Translations under genes and position numbers: made by a program
Assembly: GCA_963576735.1 (NCBI GenBank)
Contig: OY755179.1
Span: forward strand, 6,572,001 to 6,636,000
Direction of reading: 5' to 3'
Length of the DNA stretch: 64,000 nucleotides
DNA from: Bedellia somnulentella
Taxonomy: Eukaryota; Arthropoda; Insecta; Lepidoptera; Bedelliidae
Notes under the pieces: model-generated
What the model was told of the DNA's origin: nothing
The model's input: the letters and a program-made list of their open reading frames with translations, nothing else
Database searches by the model: none
Shown here: positions 43,099 to 55,344 of the stretch, piece by piece
Layout: the number at the start of each line of letters is the position of its first letter
How positions within the stretch are numbered: position 1 is the stretch's first letter

Positions 43099-43504
43099 GA
43101 GTATTTAATTTTATACAACATTAAACAAATGACGTATGTTTGGGAACCCGAGTATATTTAGTTAATTTCATATAACAATTAATAAGTGACATATGTTTGG
43201 GAACACCAGTATATTAATTGGAATTTATGAAATATTCTAGCGATCGTTAGCTTTTTTAGCCAAGCGAAAATTACCAAATTAGAACTCATGGTGTAAAATA
43301 TTGGTAACATCAATTTAGTGAAAACATGTAAAATTTAATCTAAAGAGAATTTTAAAGTAGTCCATATATATTTTTATAGAAGTCAATAATACAAAAAAAT
43401 GGATTTATTTAATAATATTTTAGGAAAAGTGATTTGGTGACCATTTATCCATTTTAGTAACCGTTTAGAATTTTATTGGTAGTAAAATGGATACATTTTT
43501 GGGT

Positions 43505-43705
43505 GGCGCTTAAACACAACCCATAATAAATTGCTCAGCCTCTTTTAGAAGTTTAGTAGGGAAATGATGGTAAAATAAATGTTGGTTATGGGTCTCCAAC
43601 CGCATCGCCCAAAAATCACTTTGAATGCCCCAATTTCTCCTAGGAAAACCTCTTACGAACACCCACGGGTCGAAAAGGGTAGTGCTATTCTAAGCTGGCA
43701 CTAAC
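43505..43705 (-). mobile_element. SINE-B, diverged, 3' end missing
   Basis: Reverse copy with CTCCAACCGCATCGCCCAAA and GTGCTATTCTAAGCTGGCAC. Confidence 0.72.
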
Positions 43706-45674
43706 CAGAACTAACTAACTAACACCCTCAGAGGAAAACCCTAACACTTGTCATGTAACCCCTTTACATAAACAAATTTTGACTCCAATAGATGGATGGA
43801 AAAACACTGTAGTAAGCCATTGTAGTAAAATAAGTACATAAAATATATTTCGAAAGATATTTAAAAAAATACATCAATAAGAACCGTTTATATGACAAAA
43901 TTTCATTTCCAAAATTAAGGTTTTTGGGCCCGATTTAACACTATTGTTTCTCTTTCATTTGTGTTTACTATTCCACATGTTTAAATCTTACTATCTGTTT
44001 CAAGCCAAATGCTAATGAATTGAAACAATACAGTTTGTGCTCTCTTTGAAGTAGGTATTAGGATTGCATATTAAGAACACTTCGAGAAGCGAGCAAATGT
44101 GTAGGTTTAACATGATATTTTATGCTCATTAATAGGTCAAGCTATTTTATACGGTTGTTTAAAGTACGTCATACAAAATCATCCATGAGTAGTGTCCTAG
44201 CATCTATTGTTATTTCAATGAAAGATTATACAATGACATACAAACGTTTCCTTATTCGTATCAAGTTTTGGAATCACAAAAGAGTAGCTGCGACCACAAC
44301 CTACAAAGATAACAATCTAAAACGCCTACTAAGCGTTACTTTCCGTCAAATGAGAGGGAATTCACTATAAATGACCTTGTTTTCTATATAATTTTGGTCA
44401 CGCGAGTAATCTGTCACTTCAAATCACGTTTTAAATAGTAAAATCGCGGGAATGCGCGCGGGCGCTGCTGTGCCGATAAAAAGAAAAACAACTAACACAA
44501 AACAAGCGGCGCGCACGAAACTCTATAGAGGACTGATGGAAATGTACGTAACTACAATAGACTTGCTAGTTCACTGGCTCGTAGAGAAACGCCATGGGAT
44601 GGGGAAGGGTCACCATCAAGCATGTTGAAATAACGTAATTCGAATATTTTATTGGTCACGCACAAGTTAAGCTATTACTTGAAGTCGTTGACCTTCTTTT
44701 TCGAAGATCTTGTGTCGTTAAATATATAAGGGATCAGTTACATTAACAATATTAAATATTAGAAGTAATTTACACTGTTAATGGTTTAATTTTTTTTAGT
44801 ATAGTCCTCATTAGTGCAAAAACAAATAAAAGCAGCTTAAATACATGATATGGTAATAGAAAGTGTTAGTAGCGTAAAATAATCAATATTCAAAGTCTCA
44901 TTCATATAAACATTTCACTGATCTTATCATCCAAAGGTTGTCTTAAAGAGATCGCTTTAAGGGATAAGACCGTCAATTGGTATTTTAAAAGATATATGCT
45001 TGTAAACTGTTTTATTCATGTTAATTGTTTCTATTCTATTGTATAATTAGTTTATTTCAAAACCACATTGATTGATTACATCTCCCACAGACTGTTACGA
45101 CCTGGTGGTTTAAGGATATTTTCGGGTGCTTCCCCAACGAAACTAGTGAGGAAAAATCTGAAAGTTATGTGTAATTATGACGCAATGACAGCAAGTAGAT
45201 TGAGAGTAAATAAATATTCATACGTAATCTGTTCTGTATCTAAGTGATAGTTTATATATGACAAAAATATTACTGAAATTTAATCTATGTTTTGTATTCA
45301 ATCTCGAACAATAAAATATTTAGTGGAATCGGAAATCCTATCAATATTATACAATGGGACATTTTATGAGAATCAGTAGAAATTTTCCACTCTATGTTCC
45401 TATATTGTAACCCTCAGAAATCATCCTCACCGAAGCTTAGAACAGTCATAAGTTGCATGCCTCATTCGGGAATATAATCAATTCGCCCTGTATTTAAGGC
45501 TAATGTAGTTACTGGACCAGTTAACATTCATTGAGTGTCATATATGACTAAATATACAAAAAGTAAGTAGTCAGAAAATCTTATGACATATAATATGAAA
45601 TTTTGCACCGCTATAGTTAATAAAGATGAGGAGTGCTCATGTTAATCGTTTTAAATTATTTACTCAACTCAATT
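43706..45674. other. no gene seen apart from the GC islet
   Basis: AT-rich. An 82-codon frame at 44122 has no recognised motif. Confidence 0.45.
44440..44625. other. small GC-rich islet
   Basis: GGAATGCGCGCGGGCGCTGC and GCGGCGCGCACGAAACTC lie within AT-rich flanks. No gene attached. Confidence 0.35.
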
Positions 45675-45957
45675 AAAACTCAAACATGCACGCCGCCTAA
45701 TCCCCGAAGGTGCTGGCAGAATTACTAATACTTCTGAACATCATGTGACATGGTCACTTGGTGATCAGAGTACCCACGTTTTGCTTAAACAGTGCACTTT
45801 AGTTTTGTAAGATTACACTATCACATGACTAAGTACAACTCAGCCATGTGGGTTTCCTCACGACGTTTTCCCTCTACCATGCTTGAATTAGAACCGAGAT
45901 TTGAACCCTTATCATCTTCACGCTAAGCGGTGTTCTACCCACTGAGCTATCACAGCT
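45675..45957 (-). mobile_element. SINE-A, diverged, internal deletions
   Basis: Reverse copy with tail CATGCACGCCGCCTAATCCC and head CCCACTGAGCTATCACAG. About 80 bases are missing inside. Confidence 0.82.
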
Positions 45958-46390
45958 TAAGTAATCAATTAAATCAATAAAATAAAAAAATAGACACAAT
46001 ACCATTACTACGTATTAATAACAAATGAACGTTTAGCTTTATATGTACTGTTTCAATCTGTATTGGATTTAAAAATTGATTATTATTATTTTTTGTTGTC
46101 ATTTTATTATTTAGTCTCGCTGAAATTTATGGTTCAATGTCGATCACTAAACGCTCTCCAGTTATTTTCATTTTTTCAGTTAGATAGTAATAAAAATGTA
46201 ACAAATATATGACACATTAAATTTGATAAAAAGATGAGTAAGTCCTGCCGTTACGTAAACATTTGTCGAAATTAATCGTCATCAGATTATGTTTATGAAG
46301 CAGAAGATCATAATAAGTGTTTTTATACCCACATTACCATTTTCATTTCTCATTTTACAGACAATGAGATATTTTAAATGCAGAAAAAGC
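45958..46390. other. no gene seen
   Basis: AT-rich spacer between SINE-A and SINE-B. Confidence 0.5.
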
Positions 46391-46860
46391 TGTGTAGTGG
46401 GTGAAGGTAAGGGCCGGCGCCGACTGCCGGCATGGCACGGCGTGTCATGGCAAAGGATTTTGGTACTGATATACCCATTTTTAATCTTATAACCATAGAA
46501 ATCATGTTACTTTATTTTGACACAACGGTTCGCTTTAGGACAGAACGTCGGCATCGTTGTATCAAAACAAAGTAAAATGAATTCTATACTCATGGTAATA
46601 AGATTAAAAATGCTATATCTGTACCGAAATCCTTTGCCATGCCATGCCGGCAGTCAGCGCCGGCCCTAAGAGGCGACTAACGGTATTGGGGCTTTTAAGG
46701 GATTTTTGGGCGATGCGTTTGGAGACCCATCACCGACAACCTTTATTTTACCATCTTTTCCCCACTCAACTTTCCAAACATGGCTGAGGAATTTCGAATT
46801 CCTTAGCTCTGGCTACCCCTTCTAGGTATTTATAGCCGTGAGTATATGTATGTATGTAAA
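46391..46860 (+). mobile_element. SINE-B split by a TAA-flanked MITE
   Basis: The 5' piece (CTGTGTAGTGGGTGAAGGTAA, internally deleted) and the 3' piece (AGAGGCGACTAACGGTATTG to GCCGTGAGTATATGTATG) are separated by the 256-bp element at 46411-46666. Confidence 0.83.
46411..46666. mobile_element. foldback MITE with TAA duplication, inside SINE-B
   Basis: 256 bp starting GGGCCGGCGCCGACTGCCGG. The two halves are imperfect reverse complements over about 125 bp each. TAA lies on both sides (46408-46410, 46667-46669). PIF/Harbinger-like by duplication; non-coding. Confidence 0.84.
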
Positions 46861-47100
46861 AATACTTTATAGTGCATTTAAAACGCGTAAAAGCACAATA
46901 AACCTACATTCGGTATAGCCTGCTTTCCTATTAACTAATGGAAATAATAGTCATTCACATTTACAAGCTGCATGGTGAGCTCATCAGAGTGACGCCATGG
47001 CGGCGACACGAGGTTGACGCCCACATGGGAATATTACAATCAGACTATCAGCTGATAATACCCGCCACACTATATCGCGTTTTCCGATTTTATTTAGATA

Positions 47101-47225
47101 AATACCATACATACTTTTACTCACGCCATTAGTTCCATTGAGGTAGGCAGATACTATCGATCGCCACTTCGTATGATCCTGGCAAACCAGGACCTCTCGA
47201 GCTTCATCTACTACTACTTTTGCGG
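47101..47225 (-). pseudogene. RTE-like LINE 3' fragment
   Basis: Reverse-oriented copy beginning with a CATACATAC tail, then ACTCACGCCATTAGTTCCAT and the ACTATCGATCGCCACTTCG block coding the terminal KWRSIV. Confidence 0.75.
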
Positions 47226-47367
47226 GTACGATCCCAGATTTGAGCAACATTTATGTTAAGAGCATATAATATGATTATTTCGTAGTCTTGCATGTGATTT
47301 ATATTATTATGTGTGTTATATAATACTATCCCAAGAAGGAGTAGCCAGAGCTAATATATGTATGTAT

Positions 47368-47425
47368 ATAATGCCCCGCCCCGGCTTCGCACGGATGGTG
47401 TCAAGTATTTTTCACTACTTACCCC
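47368..47425 (+). repeat. CCCCGGCTTCGCACGG repeat fragment
   Basis: GCCCCGCCCCGGCTTCGCAC followed by TTTTTCACTACTTACCCCC. A longer copy of the same repeat is at 47755-47945. Confidence 0.6.
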
Positions 47426-47463
47426 CTACTTATAAATATATATTATTATTTATATTATATATT

Positions 47464-47625
47464 TTATGCGTATTATACAATAATAATAATAAAAACTCTT
47501 TATTGTACATTTAAAAAAAAACAACAATTACAAAAAAAATCGGTACCAAAGCCAAAGTACAACTGGCGGTCTTATCACTAAGAGCGATCTCTTCCAGACA
47601 ACCCAATATATTTTATGTGATATTT
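47464..47625. repeat. retrotransposon end with AACTGGCGGTCTTATC motif
   Basis: A run of ATA repeats, TTTATTGTACATTTAAAAA and ACAACTGGCGGTCTTATCAC followed by TCTTCCAGACAACC. The same block, diverged, begins the composite LINE at 16665. This resembles the antisense 3' end of a LINE with an A-rich tail. Confidence 0.5.
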
Positions 47626-47754
47626 TTGCTTGAATCATTTTAGTATATCAATATAGCCTATGTTGCTTTTGAAAGTTTTAGTTTTCCATAGTAGATTTTT
47701 TTTATCGGTTAAGTTGTTCTTCTTCCCTTTAAATATTTATATACAAGTACTAGT

Positions 47755-47945
47755 GTGCCGCCCCGGCTGCGCACGGCTGCTGTTAACTTTTTTTTTCCTT
47801 TTTACCCCCTACGATTGGTAGCGTGATGGATGATATATATCCTATGTCCTTTTAATGGTTCTGAGATACCTCTCAAACAATTTCCAGCCAAATCGGTTCA
47901 TACTTTCTCGAGTTATAAATAGTGTAACACCCACCACTTTCTTTG
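47755..47945 (+). repeat. CCCCGGCTTCGCACGG repeat, longer copy
   Basis: GCCGCCCCGGCTGCGCACGG, GTAGCGTGATGGATGATATA and AGCCAAATCGGTTCATAC keep the order of this lepidopteran dispersed repeat. The 70-codon frame across it is not a gene. Confidence 0.6.
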
Positions 47946-47999
47946 TATCAGTTCACATAGGTCAGCAGAATTTATTTCTCATTCGAAAAAAGAAAAACA

Positions 48000-48160
48000 A
48001 GAATAAATTAATTGGGAATGCGGGGATCCAAGGGCTGGCGCATTCTTCGCTCAAAGAATTAGTTTAGCGATTCAAAGGGGTAATGCAGCCAGCCTTCTCG
48101 GAACCCTGCCACCAGGCGGCAGCGATTTCGAGAGCATTTTTTATATAATTTAATGTAGGT
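48000..48160 (+). pseudogene. C-terminal remnant of another non-LTR retrotransposon
   Basis: One frame reads [20 protein letters not shown] then [12 protein letters not shown] (48066-48151). The pattern reminds me of C-terminal ends of lepidopteran non-LTR reverse transcriptases. A T-rich stretch follows. The upstream frame is lost. Recognition is from memory of the pattern, so confidence is limited. Confidence 0.45.
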
Positions 48161-48675
48161 TAGGTTTTTCATATATTATAATACTTTTTTTTTTAAACTG
48201 TATAATTAGTTAAATGTGTAAATATTTTTTTTAAATTTAAAATAATTCTAGGAGACGAGATGAGGTAGTAATATTGTGAAACAAGTTTATTATAATTTCC
48301 ATGTAAATTAAACAAAATTAACCAGTTATTAAATACCATTGGGAATTTTGATAGAAATTATATCAAATTCATTAGAAAAGTATCTTGAGCGAGACTGAAC
48401 GAAAGTCAATTAAAAACTAACGAAACGTCACCATTTGATTTGATTTAATGGAGTCACTGCTACAACTGAATAGCGTTGACTCAAACATTCAAAGCTTATA
48501 TTTTCCAAATGATATTCTGCTGTGTTCTATATATAGAAATTATATTATATTAGAAATTATGTAGGCCCATCTCAGGTTTCGGTAGCGGTGGGGCTCTGCT
48601 AGTGCAGTGTAGAGCTATCACAGTGGTTTCACAGTTATCACTTTATCAATATACTGCGTAAATGCTCGATAAGAA

Positions 48676-49165
48676 CATATACTCATGCCATCAGTTTCCA
48701 TCGGGATAGGCAGAGACTATCGATCGCCACTTTGTATGATCCTGGCATACTTTTCTTAGCTTCATTGACATCCATCAATCTTTTCATACATGCTGTTTTA
48801 TTCTTCATACTATGGACGCCTGCCTTTTTGAGCCACTCTATTTGGTCCAAATGTTTCATTGTCTACTAACATTTTCTTCCACATTAACTCTATAGATCTC
48901 ATTAACCAACCTACTATCATCAGTCCTTTATGTGCCCAACCATTTAAACACTGCCTTTTCTATCTTTACATGATCATATTTCACACCACACCTTTCACAA
49001 ATCACACTATTTCTCACTCCATCTCATAACATTTTTTTTATTTCTGCGGGACCTTATCTTCACCGTATTTACTCTGCTCTTATGTTTTTTCCACCACACC
49101 CATATTCGCTGCCATACATAGCGAAGGAATAGGAACAGCATCATGCACAGCCTTTTCTGACATCA
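48676..49165 (-). pseudogene. RTE-like LINE 3' region, decayed
   Basis: Reverse copy with the CATATACTCATGCCATC tail and recognisable KWRSIV, MKRLMDV, GMLRWFGH-equivalent and WxKKHxSRVN segments, all interrupted by indels. It extends about 490 bases, to the segment coding the MYSSLLSQ region. Confidence 0.75.
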
Positions 49166-49532
49166 ATTTACTGGTCATTAGGCTATTCATTGCACTATTA
49201 TTTTATACTTCAGTGATATGAGAAAGCTATTAAAAAAGTTCGCCTGCTGATCGATACTACCTGTTGTGGTACACCGTACATGACATCAAGTCAATGTTTG
49301 AAACATCTTCTCACAGCCGAAAAAAAATTAAAAAACAAAATTAAATAAAATTTACCGTCTTTTTACTGAATGTTTAGTAAAGAGAAGAATCTTTTAAGCC
49401 TCTCTCTCATATATTTGTAAAATAAATAAAGTGAGTGCATTGTCGGGTGATGAATTAGGGTGAATTGAATGTGGATCAAACCAAGCCATTAGAAAATAAT
49501 GGCGTGAGTATATATATGTAGATGTGTATGTA

Positions 49533-49895
49533 TGACTACTTCCGTGGTCTCGCGGTTAAGTGCTTGGTTTCAATCATGGAGGTCTTGGGTTCGATTCCCG
49601 GGGGGTGGTAACCTTACAAAATTAATTTGTAAGATTAAACCCAGTCTGGAAGGATATTGCAGGCTTGAATCACCTGATGATTCCGTGATTTGAAAATTAA
49701 GATGATTCCGCGCTTCGGAGGGCACGCTAAGCCGTCGGTCCCGGCTACTATTACGGTAGTAATCGTTAGTCTGCCAACCCACAATTGGCCAGCGTGGTGG
49801 ACTATGGCCAAATCGCCTTATATAGGGTAGGCTCGAGACCCTTGGTGGGGACATAATGGGCTGTGAGGTGTATGTAAACTACAACAATGTAGTAG
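49533..49895 (+). mobile_element. SINE-D, tRNA-headed
   Basis: The head has an A-box region CCGTGGTCTCGCGGTTAAGT and B box GGGTTCGATTCCCGG. A body with CTAAGCCGTCGGTCCCGGCT and CCAGCGTGGTGGACTATGGC follows, a pattern I recognise from lepidopteran tRNA-derived SINEs. It is inserted right after a LINE-type tail (GGCGTGAGTATATATATG) at 49501. Confidence 0.8.
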
Positions 49896-50877
49896 TTCTT
49901 TTGCGAATCTATTGAAATAAAGAAACATCCAAACTTCAATAGAGATGATGGTTGGAAATTACCACCTGCTTGGAACCCGATCATTAACACAACTAAGCGA
50001 GGGAAGAACACTAGCAAGACTCCAGATAACATTAGCTCTTTTTTTACATAGCAAATATTAAACGCAAATGTAACTTAAAACTTTGTGAAAGTAGTTAGTA
50101 TTAATAATTTTATAGTACTGTATAATGACAAATAACACCTCAGTCTTCCCGAGACCATGATAACTGAAAAGTTTTTGAAACGTCGGGCTTTGAAAATAAT
50201 GTAATAGCACACGATAAAAACATCCGAAAAATCAATAGTTGTTTCAATTATTTATAATGTAGTATTTTTTTTTTTATATTTAATGCCACGGAACCAGTTG
50301 TGGTGTTCACTTCGAACACCTACTTTGAGAAATTAAAGTATGTCAAAACAATGCATTTTATTCATTTTAGACATCATGTTTTATGGAGACATTTACAGCT
50401 TTAGACCTACATAATCGATATCAAAATAGAAAAAGTGCAAGTTTATTTTTTCAAAACAACCGGGTTCGATTCCCAAGCTGGGTACAGTTTTTTTTCAAAT
50501 GTATGAATGCAGTTTTTATTTTTATCAAAATCGGTGACATGGTTCCTAAGAACAAATCTTCGTATGTCTTATAGTTTCAGACTTTCCCATACTGACCGAT
50601 TTGAATGAGCCACCCTGTATAACAACACTACCACTACTTATATTGTTTTGATGAAATTAAATCCTGGAAGAGTACACTCGTAAAGGAAGACATGATTTGA
50701 AATATCATAAGATACAGCCTGGTGACAAGGGATAGACAGATAGCAAAGTTTAGTCTTAGCGTCTTGATTTAGTTCTTTTGTATGAAATATGTGCACGCTT
50801 TACTTGTAGTTTTTAATATCACATTTGCAAACCAGCTAATTCATAATATAGCTTATTATTTAATAAGGTAGCTATTT
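49896..50877. other. no gene seen
   Basis: AT-rich. CCGGGTTCGATTCCCAAGCT near 50460 is a lone B-box-like word without an A box in register. Confidence 0.4.
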
Positions 50878-50890
50878 AATTTTAATTAAA

Positions 50891-51265
50891 CATAAAACAT
50901 AACATAAACATAAACGTTCACGCCGAATATCCCCGAAGGGGTTGGCAGAGGTACTTATACTTCTGAACATCACGTGACTTTGTCACCTGGTGTTCAGAGT
51001 ACCCACGTTTTGCATGGACAGTGTACTCACGTGATAGGGGGCAGGCCTATCGCCGTTTTGTATGAATACACTGTCACATGACCAAGTACAACTCAGCCAT
51101 GTGGGTTTCCTCACGATGTTTTCCCTCACCGTTAACAACCATGATAAATTAACAAACATATGTCTTTAGAAAAGACAAATTGGTGTAGGCCCGACCCAGG
51201 ATTCGAACACTAGTCGTTTGCACGATAACCGAGTGTTCTACCCACTGGGCTATCACGGTTGGTTG
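50891..51265 (-). mobile_element. SINE-A, full length
   Basis: Reverse-strand copy bounded by the 13-bp duplication AATTTTAATTAAA (50878-50890, 51266-51278). It has an intact A box, B box and both TCACGTGA-type sites. Confidence 0.92.
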
Positions 51266-51559
51266 AATTTTAATTAAATTCTATTCATTCAGCCGTGTAG
51301 TCTCTGGTGCATTTTAACTTTGCATCTACAACAGACTGTGCGCTCAAAAGACTTCAGTAAGCATTCCCAGGTGTATTTAATCTCATAATGTATTCGCAGA
51401 ATAGTTTGTTAAAAAGCTTAACCATCAAAGGTTTTTAAATTGAATTATGTGAGTAATGAAATACTAAAAATCTAAAATGCAAACGGGCTTAAAACTTACT
51501 TATATTAAAACGTTTAGTAACTATTCACTTAATTTTAGACAAAAAATTGTCGCGTAAGT

Positions 51560-51968
51560 TGTAGTTTGTAATGCAAGGTTATGTGATCGTGTGAGGAATG
51601 ATGTGATTCGTGAAAGGTGTGGTGTAAAAGATGATATTGTAAGAAAGATAGAAAAAGGAATGTTGAGATGGTTTGGGCACATAGAGAGGATGGATGACAG
51701 TAAAGTGGTGAAAGAGATCTATAGAGCCAATGTGGAAGGTAATGTTAGTAGAGGACGACCTCGGAGGACACATTTAGATCAAATAGAAAATGTGCTCAAA
51801 AAGGCAGGTGTCCGAAGTACAAAGAATAAAAGAGGATGTATGAAAAGATTGATGGATGTGAATGAAGCTAGAGAGGTTTGCCAGGATCGTACAAAGTGGC
51901 GATCGATAGTCACTGCCTATCCCAATGGGAACTAACGGCGTGAGAATATATATGTATGTATGTATGTA
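51560..51968 (+). pseudogene. RTE-like LINE 3' end, best preserved copy
   Basis: An open frame (from a Met at 51591 to 51935) ends LKKAGVRSTKNKRGCMKRLM, then DVNEAREVCQDRTKWRSIV. It is followed by CTAACGGCGTGAGAATATAT and GTATGTATGTATGTAAG. No catalytic domain is included, so this is a 5'-truncated insertion. Confidence 0.85.
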
Positions 51969-52917
51969 AGTTGTAGTTTTTCTATCTCATATACATTAAT
52001 CTTAACCACTATTTGTAACCATACAACTATTTTTTCCATTGATATTTTCTCTTATACTAATATGCGTATAGCCGCTATTTTACTTGTTGTAACCAAAGCT
52101 ATTCAAATAATACAAGTACCGGGATTAATAGACACAAGTTTCTCCAGCACGCTGTATAACCCCAAAGAGATTTGCGAGATTATTTTTGAAATTAAATGAT
52201 TTATACATTCTAAAAGTTTATTAGTTTTACATTTTTTTGCTTCTTATTTTATAAGAGCAGACTCCATAGCTTTTTATTTTTGTTTCTGCCGTCGATGAGC
52301 ATGATAAATTTCATCCTTAGGAGCTTATTTGGTATTCAGCCTACATCGTAGTTTCATTTTATGTTTCGTGGTGTTTCATGTCTATGTTTGAACCAAGTCT
52401 TAACGAGTAGTTCGATTCTTTTCTTCATGTATTTTCTTCGGGATAGAGATTTCCTTCAGATGCCATACTATTATCGCAATAGATAATGTAAAAGTTTATG
52501 CCTAATATGATCAGCATCGCGTATAACATACTCATCGGTCATTGGCTGGTTTTACCTATGCAACTTACACATATTTGGTCAAATGTATGTACCATGGTTC
52601 TTCAGCGTCTGGAAATGGAAAACTATGCGCAGAATTACGGCCCGAGGGCTTATTCTGGTAATGACCTTCGACATCATCAATTAATGAATTATCATTATGT
52701 CGGACTCTCAGGAAAATCGAAACTCTCTTTATTTTCTAGTATTGCAACTATCACCTTATTCGTGATGATGGGCTTCAATGGTGTAGTCAATGATATTATA
52801 TGGGTAAAGTTCATGATAACATAAAAAAACAGAAAAAAAGTGAGAAACAATAAGGTACAAAGTAGGAGCAAAAGAAACTCAAAAGCTAAGTATCTCAAAA
52901 AGGAAAGTACTTATTTG
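51969..52917. other. no gene seen
   Basis: A 108-codon frame at 52498 (and its antisense) has no recognised motif and is probably fortuitous. Confidence 0.4.
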
Positions 52918-53100
52918 CTCATAAATAAAAGATGTTATTAAAGGAAAGAAAAATTTTGACACTGGCGGGGTTCGAACCCGCGACCTTCGGGTATACGCCC
53001 CCGTCGCTCTGCCAACTGAGCTACAGTGTCAGTTACTAACATTAGTTAATAACATCTTTTATTTATGAGTAATAATCCCCACATGAGGAATTCATGTCAA
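52918..53100 (-). repeat. Family C, complete: tRNA-like core inside a perfect 24-bp inverted repeat
   Basis: Arms 52918-52941 and 53046-53069 are perfect reverse complements (CTCATAAATAAAAGATGTTA plus TTAA). Between them lies a 73-base tRNA-like core (52958-53030, antisense) with fully paired acceptor, D and T stems and the canonical GTTCGAACC T-loop. The arm sequence differs from that at 14185, yet pairing is kept. The leader remnant CCCCACATGAGGAATTCATG lies outside. Confidence 0.78.
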
Positions 53101-53164
53101 AAAACATTAAATTACTTATTTGCTGTTTTGTTATGTGTCGTGTAGTACTTATTAGTCATGATTA

Positions 53165-53345
53165 TAAATAAGGAAACCCACATGGCTAAGTTGTACTAAT
53201 TCATGTGACAGTGAATTCGATTTGAAACTGCGGCAGGTCTGCCCGTTATCTTGTGACTGTTCAAGGGAAATTTGAGGACTATGAAAACCAGGAAACTTTA
53301 ATGTAATGTGTGGTTTAGAATCGTTAGTACCTCTGCTTTGGGTGT
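53165..53345 (+). mobile_element. SINE-A, old internal fragment
   Basis: GGAAACCCACATGGCTAAGT and ATTCATGTGACAGTGAATTC match the SINE-A body; the remainder is strongly diverged. Confidence 0.6.
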
Positions 53346-53542
53346 TTCAATTGTCACGTTTGAGTATTTTTAGTTTGTTGGCAGTGAAGGAAAACATCTA
53401 AGAAAATAAGAAATTGAAAATAGATTAAATGCTTTTGGGGTTTTACCACAAGATTTAAGTAAACTTTTGTTTTTACAACGTGGTAGTAAGTATTAGTGTT
53501 GTTAGATAAAACATACGACATAATCACTATGCTAAGTAAGAC

Positions 53543-53628
53543 ATAATACATACATACATATACTCACGGCTATAAATCCCTTAAAGGTGTAGCCATATCT
53601 AGGGAATAAGAAAATCCTCAGCCATAAT
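53543..53628 (-). mobile_element. SINE-B 3' fragment
   Basis: CATACATACATATACTCACG through AAAATCCTCAGCC only. Confidence 0.75.
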
Positions 53629-54419
53629 TCATATCATAAGACATCATCACTCACCTAAATTGATTATTTTTCCAATTTTGACTTTAATTTGTCTTATTAA
53701 ACCGTATCATCGGTTACATTACTAACTAGACGAACAAAATCATATAACATTTGGTGTATCAATACGGCCAAAGATTTTTCTGTTAATATCTAGTTAATAC
53801 TATTATTTCATTGTGACTTCTTATTAGAATTGAAGAACTGAAGTTTAATCCGGAAATATAAACCACTATCCAACCACTCCCCGCCTTACAGCAAAATTGC
53901 ACTGAACGCCTTAATATTTGTAACTGCACTTTGTTATTTAGTGAAAATAATTCAGGCGTTCATCGTGTGGAAATTAAACAGCATTTTCTATATGTAAATA
54001 TTGATGAATGTAAATGAAATTCGGAGATTTATCGAGATCGTAATAATTGTGATCGCTCTACCATTAGTACGAAGTATATGCACTATGCATGGACATAGGA
54101 TATTGTTTTGTGTTAAATAGTATTATTAATATGTAGGAAATTTTATAAAAGATCTTGCAATAACGTGCATACGATTTATGAGATAATTGATAGCTTAATT
54201 CAACAGAGCAAAGTCTGTATTGCAAAAGGACGTGGGTCCACTATGGTCAATAATAATATTTTTAAGCCTTACGGTTCTTTTTTTCGCATCAATTTTCCTC
54301 CACTTATTAAACTAAGAGTATTTTTTTCACTTATTGTCAAGCGTAGTGAATGTCGTGTATTTCTATACCCTTATTAATCAAAAATATATTTATCTATGAT
54401 ACAAAAACCTTAATCATTA

Positions 54420-54666
54420 CGTACATACATATACTCACGGCTTTAAATCCTTAGGAAAGGGGTAGCTAGAGCTTCAGAATAAGAAATTCTTTAGCCACTT
54501 TTGAAGATTGAGGGGGGGGGGAGATTGTAAAATAAAGATCGTTGGTTATGGGTCTGCAATTTTGTCGCCCAAAAATCTCTTTAAAAGCCCCAACAACCTT
54601 GGCGTCTCTTACGATCACCCACGGGAAGAAATGGGATAATGCTATTCTAAGCCTAACACTACACAC
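54420..54666 (-). mobile_element. SINE-B
   Basis: Reverse copy with an internal G9 run and body blocks to GCCTAACACTACACACT. Confidence 0.85.
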
Positions 54667-54902
54667 TGAATTCATTCATTGATTTTGATTATTTTTTCGT
54701 TGTTGATTGAGGTATATGTGAATCCAGCTTACATAGATTGGCGCCTTTATTATTATTTTTGCTAGACTTTCTTTAGCATCAAGTGCACATTCAAGTATCA
54801 GGCGTTAAGATTATATTTATTTATCTGCCAACTCAAACATAAACTTTGGGTTCGAAGAAATCCCATAACCCCGTAACAATACCTATATCAAAAAATCCAT
54901 TA

Positions 54903-55155
54903 GAATACATACATGCATATGCTCACAGCTATAAATCCGTAGAAGGGGTAGCCAGAGCTAAGGAATTGGAAATTCCTCAGCCACGTTTGGAAATTTTAGT
55001 GGGGAAAAGATGGTAAAATAAAGGTTTTCGGTGATGGGTCTCCAACCACATCGCCCAAAAATCCCTTAAAAGCTCCAAATCCGTTAGTCGCCTCTTACGT
55101 ACATCCACCGGAAAAAATGGGGTAGTGTTATTCTATGCCGACACTACACAGCAAT
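54903..55155 (-). mobile_element. SINE-B
   Basis: Reverse full-length copy, ATACATACATGCATATGCTC to GCCGACACTACACAGC. Confidence 0.87.
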
Positions 55156-55344
55156 ATAAAATGAAAAAGAATATAAAATGTTACTATATAAAGAAACTTT
55201 CATGAGCTACTTAGGTATATTAACACGCTTTTATTAGGTCGACCTGTATGTATGTAACTATGTAATCAAATCTAAGATAACTAATTTAACCATCTTTTAA
55301 AAGTCATAGCGTTATGAAAATTGGCAGTTGTGTGTGATTTCGAT

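Noticed and set aside
46289..46492. 67-codon plus frame
   Set aside because: It crosses from spacer into SINE-B and a MITE, so it is a composite of non-coding pieces.
52498..52824. 108-codon frame as a possible gene
   Set aside because: No motif, no splice context, no flanking signals; composition is compatible with chance.
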